Positions 1-6,372 of a DNA stretch of 6,426 nt are shown piece by piece; position 1 is the first letter of the stretch; each line of letters starts with the position of its first letter. Origin of the DNA: an uncultured Oscillospiraceae bacterium. GTDB lineage: Bacteria > Bacillota > Clostridia > Oscillospirales > Oscillospiraceae. The DNA lies in contig CABVDR010000103.1 in NCBI GenBank assembly GCA_902497145.1, forward strand, positions 1 through 6,426. Reading direction: 5' to 3'. Both the position numbers and the translations under genes were made by a program. The notes beneath the pieces are model-generated. The model was given only the letters and a program-made list of their open reading frames with translations. It did not search any database and was not told where the DNA came from.

Positions 1-1278
1 CTGGCGGGGGAGGACCCCCTCACCCAGCCCGTGTTCTGGCAGACGGAGCGGAAAGGCCGGGACCGGGACGACAAGCCGGAGTACAAGGTGAAACTGAGCG
101 TGTCCTTCTGCTTCTCCAACCGGGTATCCGTGGTGGAGCACTACCACAACTCCTCCTGGCTGGAGCACGGCGGCTCTCCGGAGAAGGCCATGAAGTCTGC
201 CTTTGTCTCCGCCATTGACGCCTACCTCAAGCAGCAGGGAAAGTACCAGAAGAACGAGGCCAAAATCACCTTCAACGACATTCAGGACGCCCTGGTGCTG
301 GTTTCCAACAACTTCTCAACCCAGACCTCCTATGAAAACCAGACCAAGAAGGCCATCAACAACAAGTTTGTTCAGGAGGCCATGACCGAGTTCCTCCGCT
401 CTCAGCTGGAGGTCTACTTTATCGAAAATCCCTTCGACGCCCAGAAGATCGCCGAGCAGGTGCTGGTGAATAAACGCTCTCGAGAGACCGCTGAGCGTAC
501 CCGGCTGAACATCAAAAAGAAACTCACCGGCTCCATGGACATTTCCAACCGGGTGCAGAAGTTTGTCCCCTGCCGCACCAAGGACATTGAGCGCAGCGAG
601 CTGTATATCGTGGAGGGTGACTCCGCACTGGGAAGCGTTAAGTTGGCCCGGGATGGGGAGTTCCAGGCCATTATGCCCATCCGAGGCAAAATCCTCAACT
701 GCCTGAAGGCGGACTACGGCAAGATCTTCAAGAGCGACATTATTACCGACCTGCTGAAGGTGCTGGGCTGCGGCGTGGAGGTCCACGACAAGCGGGCCAA
801 GGACTTGGCCACCTTCGATCTGGCCAACCTGCGCTGGAACAAAATCGTCATCTGCACCGATGCCGACGTGGACGGGTTCCAGATCCGCACCCTGGTGCTC
901 ACCATGCTCTACCGCCTGACTCCCACCCTCATCCAGCAGGGCTATGTGTATATCGCCGAGTCTCCCCTCTATGAGATCACCTGCAAGGACAAGACCTGGT
1001 TTGCCTACTCCGACAAGGAGAAAAACGACATTGTAGCCACCCTGGAGGGGAAGAAGTACGACATCCAGCGCTCCAAGGGTCTGGGTGAGAACGAGCCGGA
1101 CATGATGTGGCTGACCACCATGAACCCGGCCACCCGCCGCCTGATCAAGGTGATGCCCGAGGACGTGGAGCGCACCGCCCAGGTCTTTGACCTGCTGCTG
1201 GGCGACGACCTGGCGGGCCGGAAGAGCCACATTGCGGACAACGGATATAAGTATCTGGAACTGGCAGATATTTCGTAA
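1..1278 (+). CDS. Type IIA DNA topoisomerase subunit B (GyrB/ParE family), 5' partial
   Basis: This subunit supplies the ATPase and Toprim parts of a type IIA topoisomerase, which passes one DNA duplex through a break in another. The frame is open from base 1, so the N-terminal GHKL ATPase domain (about 200 residues) lies upstream; the GTG at 31 is internal (Val), not a start. The window covers the transducer domain with the QTK loop (340-348), whose Lys normally contacts the ATP gamma-phosphate. The Toprim domain follows: EGDSALGS (613-636, catalytic Glu at 613), PIRGKILN (about 676-699), the metal-binding DADVD (859-873) and KGLGE (about 1075-1089). The gene ends in tandem stops TAATAA, 15 bases before its partner. 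Oddities: EGDSALGS replaces the usual EGDSAGGS, and DGFQIRTL replaces DGAHIRTL or DGSHIRTL. The family is certain. Whether it is the housekeeping gyrase, topoisomerase IV or an extra enzyme is not settled, but the divergent motifs and the partner favour a ParE-like or third enzyme. Confidence 0.92.
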   Translation: MAGEDPLTQPVFWQTERKGRDRDDKPEYKVKLSVSFCFSNRVSVVEHYHNSSWLEHGGSPEKAMKSAFVSAIDAYLKQQGKYQKNEAKITFNDIQDALVLVSNNFSTQTSYENQTKKAINNKFVQEAMTEFLRSQLEVYFIENPFDAQKIAEQVLVNKRSRETAERTRLNIKKKLTGSMDISNRVQKFVPCRTKDIERSELYIVEGDSALGSVKLARDGEFQAIMPIRGKILNCLKADYGKIFKSDIITDLLKVLGCGVEVHDKRAKDLATFDLANLRWNKIVICTDADVDGFQIRTLVLTMLYRLTPTLIQQGYVYIAESPLYEITCKDKTWFAYSDKEKNDIVATLEGKKYDIQRSKGLGENEPDMMWLTTMNPATRRLIKVMPEDVERTAQVFDLLLGDDLAGRKSHIADNGYKYLELADIS

Positions 1279-1293
1279 TAAGGAAGGAAACCA

Positions 1294-3546
1294 ATGGCAA
1301 AAAAGAAGACCCCTCAGGAGGGGAAGAAATTCGACAACCCCAACGTCATGGGGCTGCACGCCGAGGTGCTGGAGCAGCCCATTACTGAGACGCTGGAACT
1401 CAACTACATGCCCTACGCCATGAGCGTCATTGTCTCCCGGGCCATCCCGGAGATTGACGGCTTTAAGCCCTCCCACCGCAAGCTGCTGTACACCATGTAC
1501 CAGATGAAGCTGCTGGGCGGGGCGCGGACCAAGAGCGCCAACGTAGTGGGGCAGACCATGAAATTAAACCCCCACGGCGATGCGGCCATCTACGACACCA
1601 TGGTCCGCCTCAGCCGGGGTTACGGGGCGCTGCTGCACCCCTTTGTGGACTCCAAGGGCAACTTCGGTAAGGTGTATTCCCGGGACATGGCCTGGGCGGC
1701 CAGCCGGTATACCGAGGTGCGCCTGGACGCCATCTGCGCTGAGCTGTTCCGGGACATCGACCAGGATACGGTAGATTTTGTGGACAACTACGACGGCAAG
1801 ATGAAGGAGCCTACCCTCTTGCCCACCACCTTCCCCAACGTGTTGGTGAGCGCCAACCAGGGTATCGCCGTGGGCATGGCCAGCAACCTGTGCGGCTTTA
1901 ACCTGGGGGAGGTGTGCGACACCACCATCGCCTATCTGAAGGACCCCAAGTGCGATCTGATGGCCACCCTGAAAGGACCTGATCTGCCCACCGGCGGCGA
2001 GCTTCTCTACGACGAGAAGGCGCTGGGGGAAATCTACCGCACAGGCCGGGGCTCCTTTAAAGTGCGCTCCAAGTGGCGCTATCTAAAAAGCGAAAATCTC
2101 ATCGAGATCTATGAGATTCCCTACTCCACCACCTCGGAGGCCATTATGGACAAGGTGGCGGAGCTTATCAAGGCGGGCAAGATCAAGGAAATTGCCGACA
2201 TGCGGGACGAGACCGACCTGAGCGGCCTGAAGCTGACCATCGACCTCAAGCGGGGTACCGACCCGGACAAGCTGATGGCCAAGCTGTTCCGCTCCACTCC
2301 TTTGATGGACTCTCAGTCCTGCAACTTCAACATCCTCATTGCGGGCATGCCTCGGGTGATGGGGGTGCGGGAAATTCTGGAGGAGTGGACCGCCTGGCGT
2401 ATGGACTGTGTGCGCCGCAGGGTGTACTATGAGATGAAGAAGAAGCAGGATAAGCTGCACCTGCTGAAAGGCCTGCGGCGGATCCTGCTGGATATCGACC
2501 GGGCCATCCGCATCATCCGGGAGACGGAGGAGGACGCGGAGGTAGTGCCCAACTTGATGATCGGCTTCGGAATCGACCAGGTCCAGGCCGAGTATGTGGC
2601 CGACATCCGCCTGCGTAACATCAACAAGGAGTATATCCTCAAGCGCACCCAGGAGGTAGACGCCCTGGAGGGGGAGATTGCCGACCTGGAGGCCACGGTG
2701 AACGACCCCAAGCGCATCCGGAAGATCATCACCAAGGAGCTTACCGAGGTGAAGAAGAAGTACGCCCAGCCCCGGCGTACCGATATCGTCTACGAGCATA
2801 TGCTGGATGAGACGCCGGAGGAGGACGAAACCCCCGACTACCCGGTCAATCTGTTCCTGTCCCGGGAGGGGTATCTCAAAAAGATCACGCCCCAGTCTCT
2901 GCGCATGGCAAGCGATCAGAAATATAAGGAGGGAGATGGTCCCTACCTTCAGTGGGAGGCCACCAACCGGGATGAGCTGCTGGTGTTTACTGACAAGCAG
3001 CAGTGCTACAAGACCCGCCTGAGCGAGTTTGACGACAGCAAGGCCAGTGTGTTGGGCGACTACCTGCCTACCAAGCTGGCCATGGAGGCGGAGGAGCGGG
3101 TCCTGTGGGCCTGCATCCCCGGGGACTACTCGGGACAGCTGCTGTTCTTCTTTGAAAACGGCAAGGCGGCCCGGGTGGAGCTAAGTGCCTACCAGACCCA
3201 AACCCGGCGCAAGAAGCTCACCGGGGCCTACTCGGACAAGGCGCCGCTGGTGACTGCCATGCTGCTGCGGGAGGACCTGGAGGTGGCGGTTTACTCCAGC
3301 GACGGCCGCTGCATGATCTTCCACACCGCTGCCCTGGCACCCAAAACCACCCGCACCACCCAGGGCGTCAATGTGATGGCCCTGAAGGCCAAGCGGATGG
3401 TGACTGACGCCAAGCCCCTGGCGGACACTCCCATCGTCAACCTGTCCCGCTACCGGGCCAAGAGCCTGCCCATTGCCGGCGCTCTGCTGCGGGAGGAGGA
3501 CCGGGGGGAGACCCAGATGTCTCTGCTGGATCAGGAAGGGACATAA
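1294..3546 (+). CDS. Type IIA DNA topoisomerase subunit A (GyrA/ParC family), ParC-like
   Basis: This 750-residue subunit cleaves and rejoins DNA and pairs with the B subunit just upstream. The start is fixed by AGGAAGG at 1281-1287, seven bases before the ATG. Residues about 30-490 form the breakage-reunion core: GFKPSHRK (56-63) with the conserved Lys and His, NPHGDAAIYD (92-101), the active-site pair Arg138-Tyr139 in SRYTEVRL (Tyr codon 1708-1710), and Ile191 in QGIAVGMASNL, matching the DNA-intercalating Ile of GyrA. Residues about 410-490 are helical and charged, as expected of the coiled-coil arm. Residues about 515-735 form the C-terminal beta-propeller, starting at YPVNLFLSREGYLKK. 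The GyrA box QRRGGKG, needed for negative supercoiling by gyrase, is absent: the matching place (about 541-550) reads DQKYKEGDGP. Length and missing box favour a topoisomerase IV-like decatenase/relaxase; the exact subfamily is inferred. Ala97 sits where GyrA normally has the quinolone-contact Ser. Confidence 0.93.
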   Translation: MAKKKTPQEGKKFDNPNVMGLHAEVLEQPITETLELNYMPYAMSVIVSRAIPEIDGFKPSHRKLLYTMYQMKLLGGARTKSANVVGQTMKLNPHGDAAIYDTMVRLSRGYGALLHPFVDSKGNFGKVYSRDMAWAASRYTEVRLDAICAELFRDIDQDTVDFVDNYDGKMKEPTLLPTTFPNVLVSANQGIAVGMASNLCGFNLGEVCDTTIAYLKDPKCDLMATLKGPDLPTGGELLYDEKALGEIYRTGRGSFKVRSKWRYLKSENLIEIYEIPYSTTSEAIMDKVAELIKAGKIKEIADMRDETDLSGLKLTIDLKRGTDPDKLMAKLFRSTPLMDSQSCNFNILIAGMPRVMGVREILEEWTAWRMDCVRRRVYYEMKKKQDKLHLLKGLRRILLDIDRAIRIIRETEEDAEVVPNLMIGFGIDQVQAEYVADIRLRNINKEYILKRTQEVDALEGEIADLEATVNDPKRIRKIITKELTEVKKKYAQPRRTDIVYEHMLDETPEEDETPDYPVNLFLSREGYLKKITPQSLRMASDQKYKEGDGPYLQWEATNRDELLVFTDKQQCYKTRLSEFDDSKASVLGDYLPTKLAMEAEERVLWACIPGDYSGQLLFFFENGKAARVELSAYQTQTRRKKLTGAYSDKAPLVTAMLLREDLEVAVYSSDGRCMIFHTAALAPKTTRTTQGVNVMALKAKRMVTDAKPLADTPIVNLSRYRAKSLPIAGALLREEDRGETQMSLLDQEGT

Positions 3547-3589
3547 TATGTTTGTTTTGTGTGATTAAGAAGGAAAAGGGAGGGTTTCG

Positions 3590-4436
3590 ATGAGTAAAGT
3601 TACTGCAAAAAAGACGGCAGAGGCCTATTTTTGGATCACGTTCGGGTCCATTTTATATGCCATCGGCTTTGACTGGTTCTATACCCCCAACGCCATCGGC
3701 TTTGGCGGCATCACCGGCGTAGGTCAGGTGGTCAACGCGTTTTTCCCAGTGGTCCCCATTGGTATTTTTGTGCTGGTCATCAACATCCCCTTGTTTATTC
3801 TGGGGTGGAAGTATATTGGCGGACATCTGCTGATCACATCCCTGTACTCCATGGCCCTGTCCTCGGTGGCGGTGGATGCCATCAACTGGATGTTTGATTT
3901 TGCCCCTATGGACCGGATGCTGGCCGCCATCTGCGGCGGCGCGGTTCCTCCAGGGAGCCACCACCGGCGGCACCGACCTGATTGCCCGGCTGGTGAAGCT
4001 GAAGCTGCCCTGGGCCCCCATGGGAAAGCTGCTGCTGGTCATTGATATGGCAGTTATTATCCTGGTGGCTATTGCCTTTGGCGATGTGATGGCCGCGCTG
4101 TACGGCGTCATCGCTCAGGTGGTGTCCGCCTATGTGACCGATGCGGTGCTCTACGGTATGGATACCGCCAAGGTGGCCTATATCATCAGTGACCGGGCCC
4201 AGGCCATCTCTGATGTGATCGTACGGGATCTGGACCGGGGCGTGACCGTACTGCGGGGCGAGGGCGCCTACTCCGGTTCGGAAAAGCGGGTGCTCATGTG
4301 TGCCTTTAAACAAAAGGAGATCGTAGACCTGAAGCAGATGATCTTTGAGATCGACAAAAACGCCTTTATCATCGTCTGCAACGCCCATGAGGTGACGGGC
4401 AACGGCTTTAAGACCTACCACAAAGACGCAGTGTAA
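3590..4436 (+). pseudogene. yitT: YitT-family membrane protein gene, frame broken by an internal deletion
   Basis: Two adjacent reading frames together encode one YitT-family protein, a poorly characterised multi-pass membrane protein with a cytoplasmic C-terminal DUF2179 domain. The first part (3590-3943, ATG preceded by GGGAGG at 3578-3583) gives about 118 residues, with hydrophobic segments at roughly residues 12-32, 55-73 and 80-102, and ends in LAAICGGA. The second part resumes one base later in frame at about 3945 with FLQGATTGGTDLIARL, then a membrane segment and the DUF2179-like region (SDRAQAISDVIVRDLDRGVTV, GEGAYSG, KNAFIIVCNAHEV), ending in TAA at 4434-4436. Intact relatives have about 13 residues between the GG and the GSTGGTD-like motif, forming a glycine-rich membrane segment; here only about four remain. 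That points to a loss of about 26 or 29 bases rather than a single-base error. As written, translation runs out of frame to 4045 and yields a truncated protein. Natural loss of function or an assembly error are both possible. Confidence 0.85.
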
Positions 4437-4475
4437 CTATTATAGAGGGGTAAAGCCCGGAAAGGAGCAGAAAAC

Positions 4476-5066
4476 ATGGCAGATATGGAACGTTTGCGGA
4501 AAAATCTGGAGGAGCGGGGCTTTCAGACCAGCTACTTTGCCACCGCTAAGGAGGCGGCGGACTACCTGGACGCCCAGATCGACAAGGCGACGGTGGGCAT
4601 TGGCGGCTCTATGACCATTCAGGCCATGGGCCTGTCTGAGCGGCTCTCCCAGCACAATGAGGTGATCTGGCACTGGGAGGGGGGCGAGCTGCGCCGGGCC
4701 CTGCTGGCCGATGTGTACCTCACCTCGGTGAACGGCTTGGCTGAGACCGGAGAGATCGTCAATATCGACGGCAACTGCAACCGGGTGGCCGCCTCCATGT
4801 TCGGTCCCAAGCGGGTGTACTATGTGGTGGGCTGCAACAAGATCGAGCCCGATTTTGAGAAGGCCCTGTGGCGGGCCAGAAATATTGCCGCCCCCAAGAA
4901 TGCCCAGCGTCTGGGGAAGAAAACCCCCTGCGCTGTCAAGGCGGACCGCTGCTACGACTGTAAGAGTCCGGAGCGCATCTGCCGGGGCCTGAGCGTCCTG
5001 TGGAGAAAGCCTACCGGCTTTGAGCAGGCGGAAGTGGTGCTGATCGGAGAAGAATTGGGCCTGTAA
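4476..5066 (+). CDS. Short LUD-domain protein (LutC/YkgG-like, DUF162)
   Basis: This 196-residue soluble protein belongs to the LUD family, named for the LutB/LutC proteins of lactate utilisation, with a fold related to NagB/RpiA/CoA-transferases. AAGGAG at 4462-4467, eight bases before the ATG, sets the start. Family signatures are the glycine loop GIGGSMTIQAMGL (residues about 42-54), LTSVNGLAETGEIVNIDG followed by NRVAASMFGPKRVYYVVG in the middle, and RNIAAPKNAQRL before the C-terminus. Near the end four cysteines are spaced C-x6-C-x2-C-x6-C (Cys152, 159, 162, 169), which could bind a metal or an Fe-S cluster. The neighbours include no lutA or lutB, so this looks like the stand-alone clostridial subgroup whose substrate is unknown. 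A role in lactate oxidation should not be assumed. It lies 39 bases after the broken yitT gene and 33 bases before the lipoprotein gene, so co-transcription is possible. Confidence 0.88.
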   Translation: MADMERLRKNLEERGFQTSYFATAKEAADYLDAQIDKATVGIGGSMTIQAMGLSERLSQHNEVIWHWEGGELRRALLADVYLTSVNGLAETGEIVNIDGNCNRVAASMFGPKRVYYVVGCNKIEPDFEKALWRARNIAAPKNAQRLGKKTPCAVKADRCYDCKSPERICRGLSVLWRKPTGFEQAEVVLIGEELGL

Positions 5067-5085
5067 GCTGCCCAAAGCGGGTGAG

Positions 5086-5091
5086 AGGAGG
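5086..5091 (+). promoter_or_regulatory. Ribosome binding site of the lipoprotein gene
   Basis: AGGAGG, within GAGAGGAGGAG, lies eight bases before the ATG at 5100. It selects this start over the in-frame ATG at 5112 (Met5). The upstream choice keeps the Lys-Lys n-region of the signal peptide. Confidence 0.8.
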
Positions 5092-5099
5092 AGTCCTGG

Positions 5100-6176
5100 A
5101 TGGGCAAAAAGATGATCGGGATCGGGTTGGCTGCCTTGCTGCTGTTGAACACAGGGTGTGCTTCCATGCTCAACCGGGACTACTCCTCGGTCACCGCCCA
5201 CAGCGCTACCCCCACTGCAGAGGGGGACTCCAACACCATGCGGGTGGAGAACTACCAGGAGCTGGTCAACGCGCTCATTTACCTGGTAAATCAGGGGGAA
5301 GACAGCGGTTCCATCCGCTATGCGGGGGAAGAAGCGGACTTTAAAAAGCTCATGGATGAAGCCTGCCTGGAAGTGAAGCAAGAGGATCCGCTGGGGGCCT
5401 ACGCCGTGGACTATATTAAGTACAGCGTCATCTCCATTGTGGGCAGCTATGAGGCGGACGTACAGATTACCTACCGCCGTACCCGGGAGCAGGTGGCCTC
5501 CATCGTGGATGCTACCGGTGCCGCTGCCATCCGCAGCGAACTCAGCCGGGCCCTGTCCACCTTCTCCAATGAGGTGGTGCTGCGCATCAGCTACTTTGAA
5601 GAGGACGAGTCCTACATCCAGCAGCTGGTGCGGGAGGCCTATCTCTCAAATCCGGCTGCCGCCCTGGACTTCCCGGAAGCCCAGGTGGCCATGTACCCCA
5701 GCAGCGGACAGCAGCGGATCGTGGAGGTCACCTTGACTTATCATCAGTCTCTGCAGACTCTGGAGAGCCGGCGCAACTCTCTGACCCGGGAGGCGGAGCG
5801 GCTGTGTCAGCCTCTGCAGGATCTGACCAGCACCCGGGAAAAGCTGTCCGGCGTGCTGCAGGCCATGCAGTCTGCCGGCGCCTACTCGGCCCAAGGGGGC
5901 AGTACGGCTTATGACGCTCTATTGGGCGGTGGGGCAGACAGCCAGGGGACCGCTCTGGCGCTGAGCCTGCTGTGCCGTCAGGTGGGGATCTCCTGCTCTG
6001 TGGTGGATGGGCAGAAAAACGGGGAGAGCCATTTCTGGAATGTGGTGGAGACCGCCTCCGGCTACCGCCATGTGGATTTGAGCCGGAGCGGCAGCGTGAC
6101 TTACGATGTGGATCAGACCATGACCGCACAGGGCTACGTCTGGGATACCCAACAGGTGCCGGCCTGCACCCAATAG
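5100..6176 (+). CDS. Probable lipoprotein with C-terminal transglutaminase-like fold, apparently lacking the catalytic Cys
   Basis: The 358-residue product starts with a signal peptide: Lys3-Lys4, a hydrophobic stretch to Leu16, then NTGC with Cys20 as the likely lipidated residue. Asn at -3 is unusual for a lipobox, so membrane anchoring is probable rather than certain. The middle region contains three strand-then-helix units ending in similar residues (QITY at 122-125, RISY at 162-165, TLTY at 211-214). A charged, probably helical segment spans about 216-258. The C-terminal region resembles a transglutaminase/CEP1-like core: ADSQGTALALSLLCRQVGI (279 onward), SHFWNVV with His311, and HVDLS with Asp326. 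In active relatives the first block reads G-x-C at the nucleophile; here Ser281 occupies that place while the His and Asp remain. I infer a non-catalytic or altered fold used for binding at the cell surface; the fold call rests on motif order only. The gene is the last protein gene before the tRNA unit. No specific function can be given. Confidence 0.72.
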   Translation: MGKKMIGIGLAALLLLNTGCASMLNRDYSSVTAHSATPTAEGDSNTMRVENYQELVNALIYLVNQGEDSGSIRYAGEEADFKKLMDEACLEVKQEDPLGAYAVDYIKYSVISIVGSYEADVQITYRRTREQVASIVDATGAAAIRSELSRALSTFSNEVVLRISYFEEDESYIQQLVREAYLSNPAAALDFPEAQVAMYPSSGQQRIVEVTLTYHQSLQTLESRRNSLTREAERLCQPLQDLTSTREKLSGVLQAMQSAGAYSAQGGSTAYDALLGGGADSQGTALALSLLCRQVGISCSVVDGQKNGESHFWNVVETASGYRHVDLSRSGSVTYDVDQTMTAQGYVWDTQQVPACTQ

Positions 6177-6214
6177 AGGTCTGGAAAGGAATTTGAAAAA
6201 ATTTCGAAAAAGAG

Positions 6215-6242
6215 TTGACATCGAGGGATTTTCTGTTATAAT
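6215..6242 (+). promoter_or_regulatory. Consensus housekeeping-sigma promoter of the tRNA-Gly genes
   Basis: The -35 box TTGACA (6215-6220) and the -10 box TATAAT (6237-6242) both match the consensus exactly, with a 16-base spacer. The start site should fall near 6249-6250, leaving a 5' leader of about 7 bases before the tRNA at 6257. The A/T-rich tract just upstream (about 6190-6211, with near-repeats ATTTGAAAAA and ATTTCGAAAA) could act as an UP element. Such a strong promoter fits stable-RNA expression. Confidence 0.88.
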
Positions 6243-6256
6243 ATCGCTTGTCGCTT

Positions 6257-6332
6257 GCGAGTGTAGCTCATCTGGTAGAGCGCCACCTTGCCAAGGTGGA
6301 GGTAGCGAGTTCGAGCCTCGTCACTCGCTCCA
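6257..6332 (+). tRNA. tRNA-Gly, anticodon GCC
   Basis: The 76-base sequence folds as a full cloverleaf. The acceptor stem GCGAGTG (6257-6263) pairs with CACTCGC (6322-6328). The D stem is GCTC/GAGC. The anticodon stem CCACC/GGTGG encloses the loop TTGCCAA (6288-6294) with anticodon GCC at 6290-6292. The T stem GCGAG/CTCGT holds the loop TTCGAGC. The discriminator base is T (6329) and CCA is encoded at 6330-6332. It reads the glycine codons GGC and GGU. It is driven by the promoter just upstream. Confidence 0.97.
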
Positions 6333-6340
6333 AGTGTATT

Positions 6341-6368
6341 TTAAGATGTATCGTAAGGTGCATCTTAA
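6341..6368 (+). other. Inverted repeat (hairpin) in the spacer between the two tRNA-Gly genes
   Basis: TTAAGATGTAT (6341-6351) and GTGCATCTTAA (6358-6368) form an 11-base-pair RNA stem, two pairs of which are G-U, around a 6-base loop CGTAAG. The stem is A/U-rich and is not followed by a clear T run, so it is a poor intrinsic terminator. It may mark a processing site in a joint tRNA transcript or act as a weak attenuator. The structure is seen in the sequence; the function is inferred. Confidence 0.5.
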
Positions 6369-6372
6369 TTCT

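Noticed and set aside
31..33. GTG as the start of the topoisomerase B subunit
   Set aside because: The frame is open to base 1, and a GyrB/ParE protein needs the ATPase domain upstream; a start here would remove it.
316..1476. Long minus-strand open frame of 386 codons across both topoisomerase genes
   Set aside because: It lies opposite clear, motif-rich topoisomerase coding sequence, resembles no protein I recognise, and is the kind of open frame GC-rich codon use creates by chance.
3542..3547. CATAAT as a -10 box for a promoter before yitT
   Set aside because: No -35-like sequence lies 16-18 bases upstream; that region is GC-rich coding sequence.
3876..4436. A separate gene starting at ATG 3876
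   Set aside because: Its first 23 or so residues overlap the good upstream frame and are out of frame with the YitT sequence. Only the part from about 3945 is real coding sequence, so it is the second half of the broken yitT gene.
4438..4443. TATTAT as a -10 box for a promoter before the LUD gene
   Set aside because: The bases at the -35 distance (about 4415-4420, CTACCA) do not resemble TTGACA.
4447..4458. GGG-TAAAG-CCC as a terminator after yitT
   Set aside because: The stem has only three pairs and no T run follows.
4440..5381. Minus-strand open frame of 313 codons opposite the LUD and lipoprotein genes
   Set aside because: It is a shadow of two supported + strand genes, crosses their intergenic gap, and has a composition rich in His, Leu and Gly without any recognisable motif.
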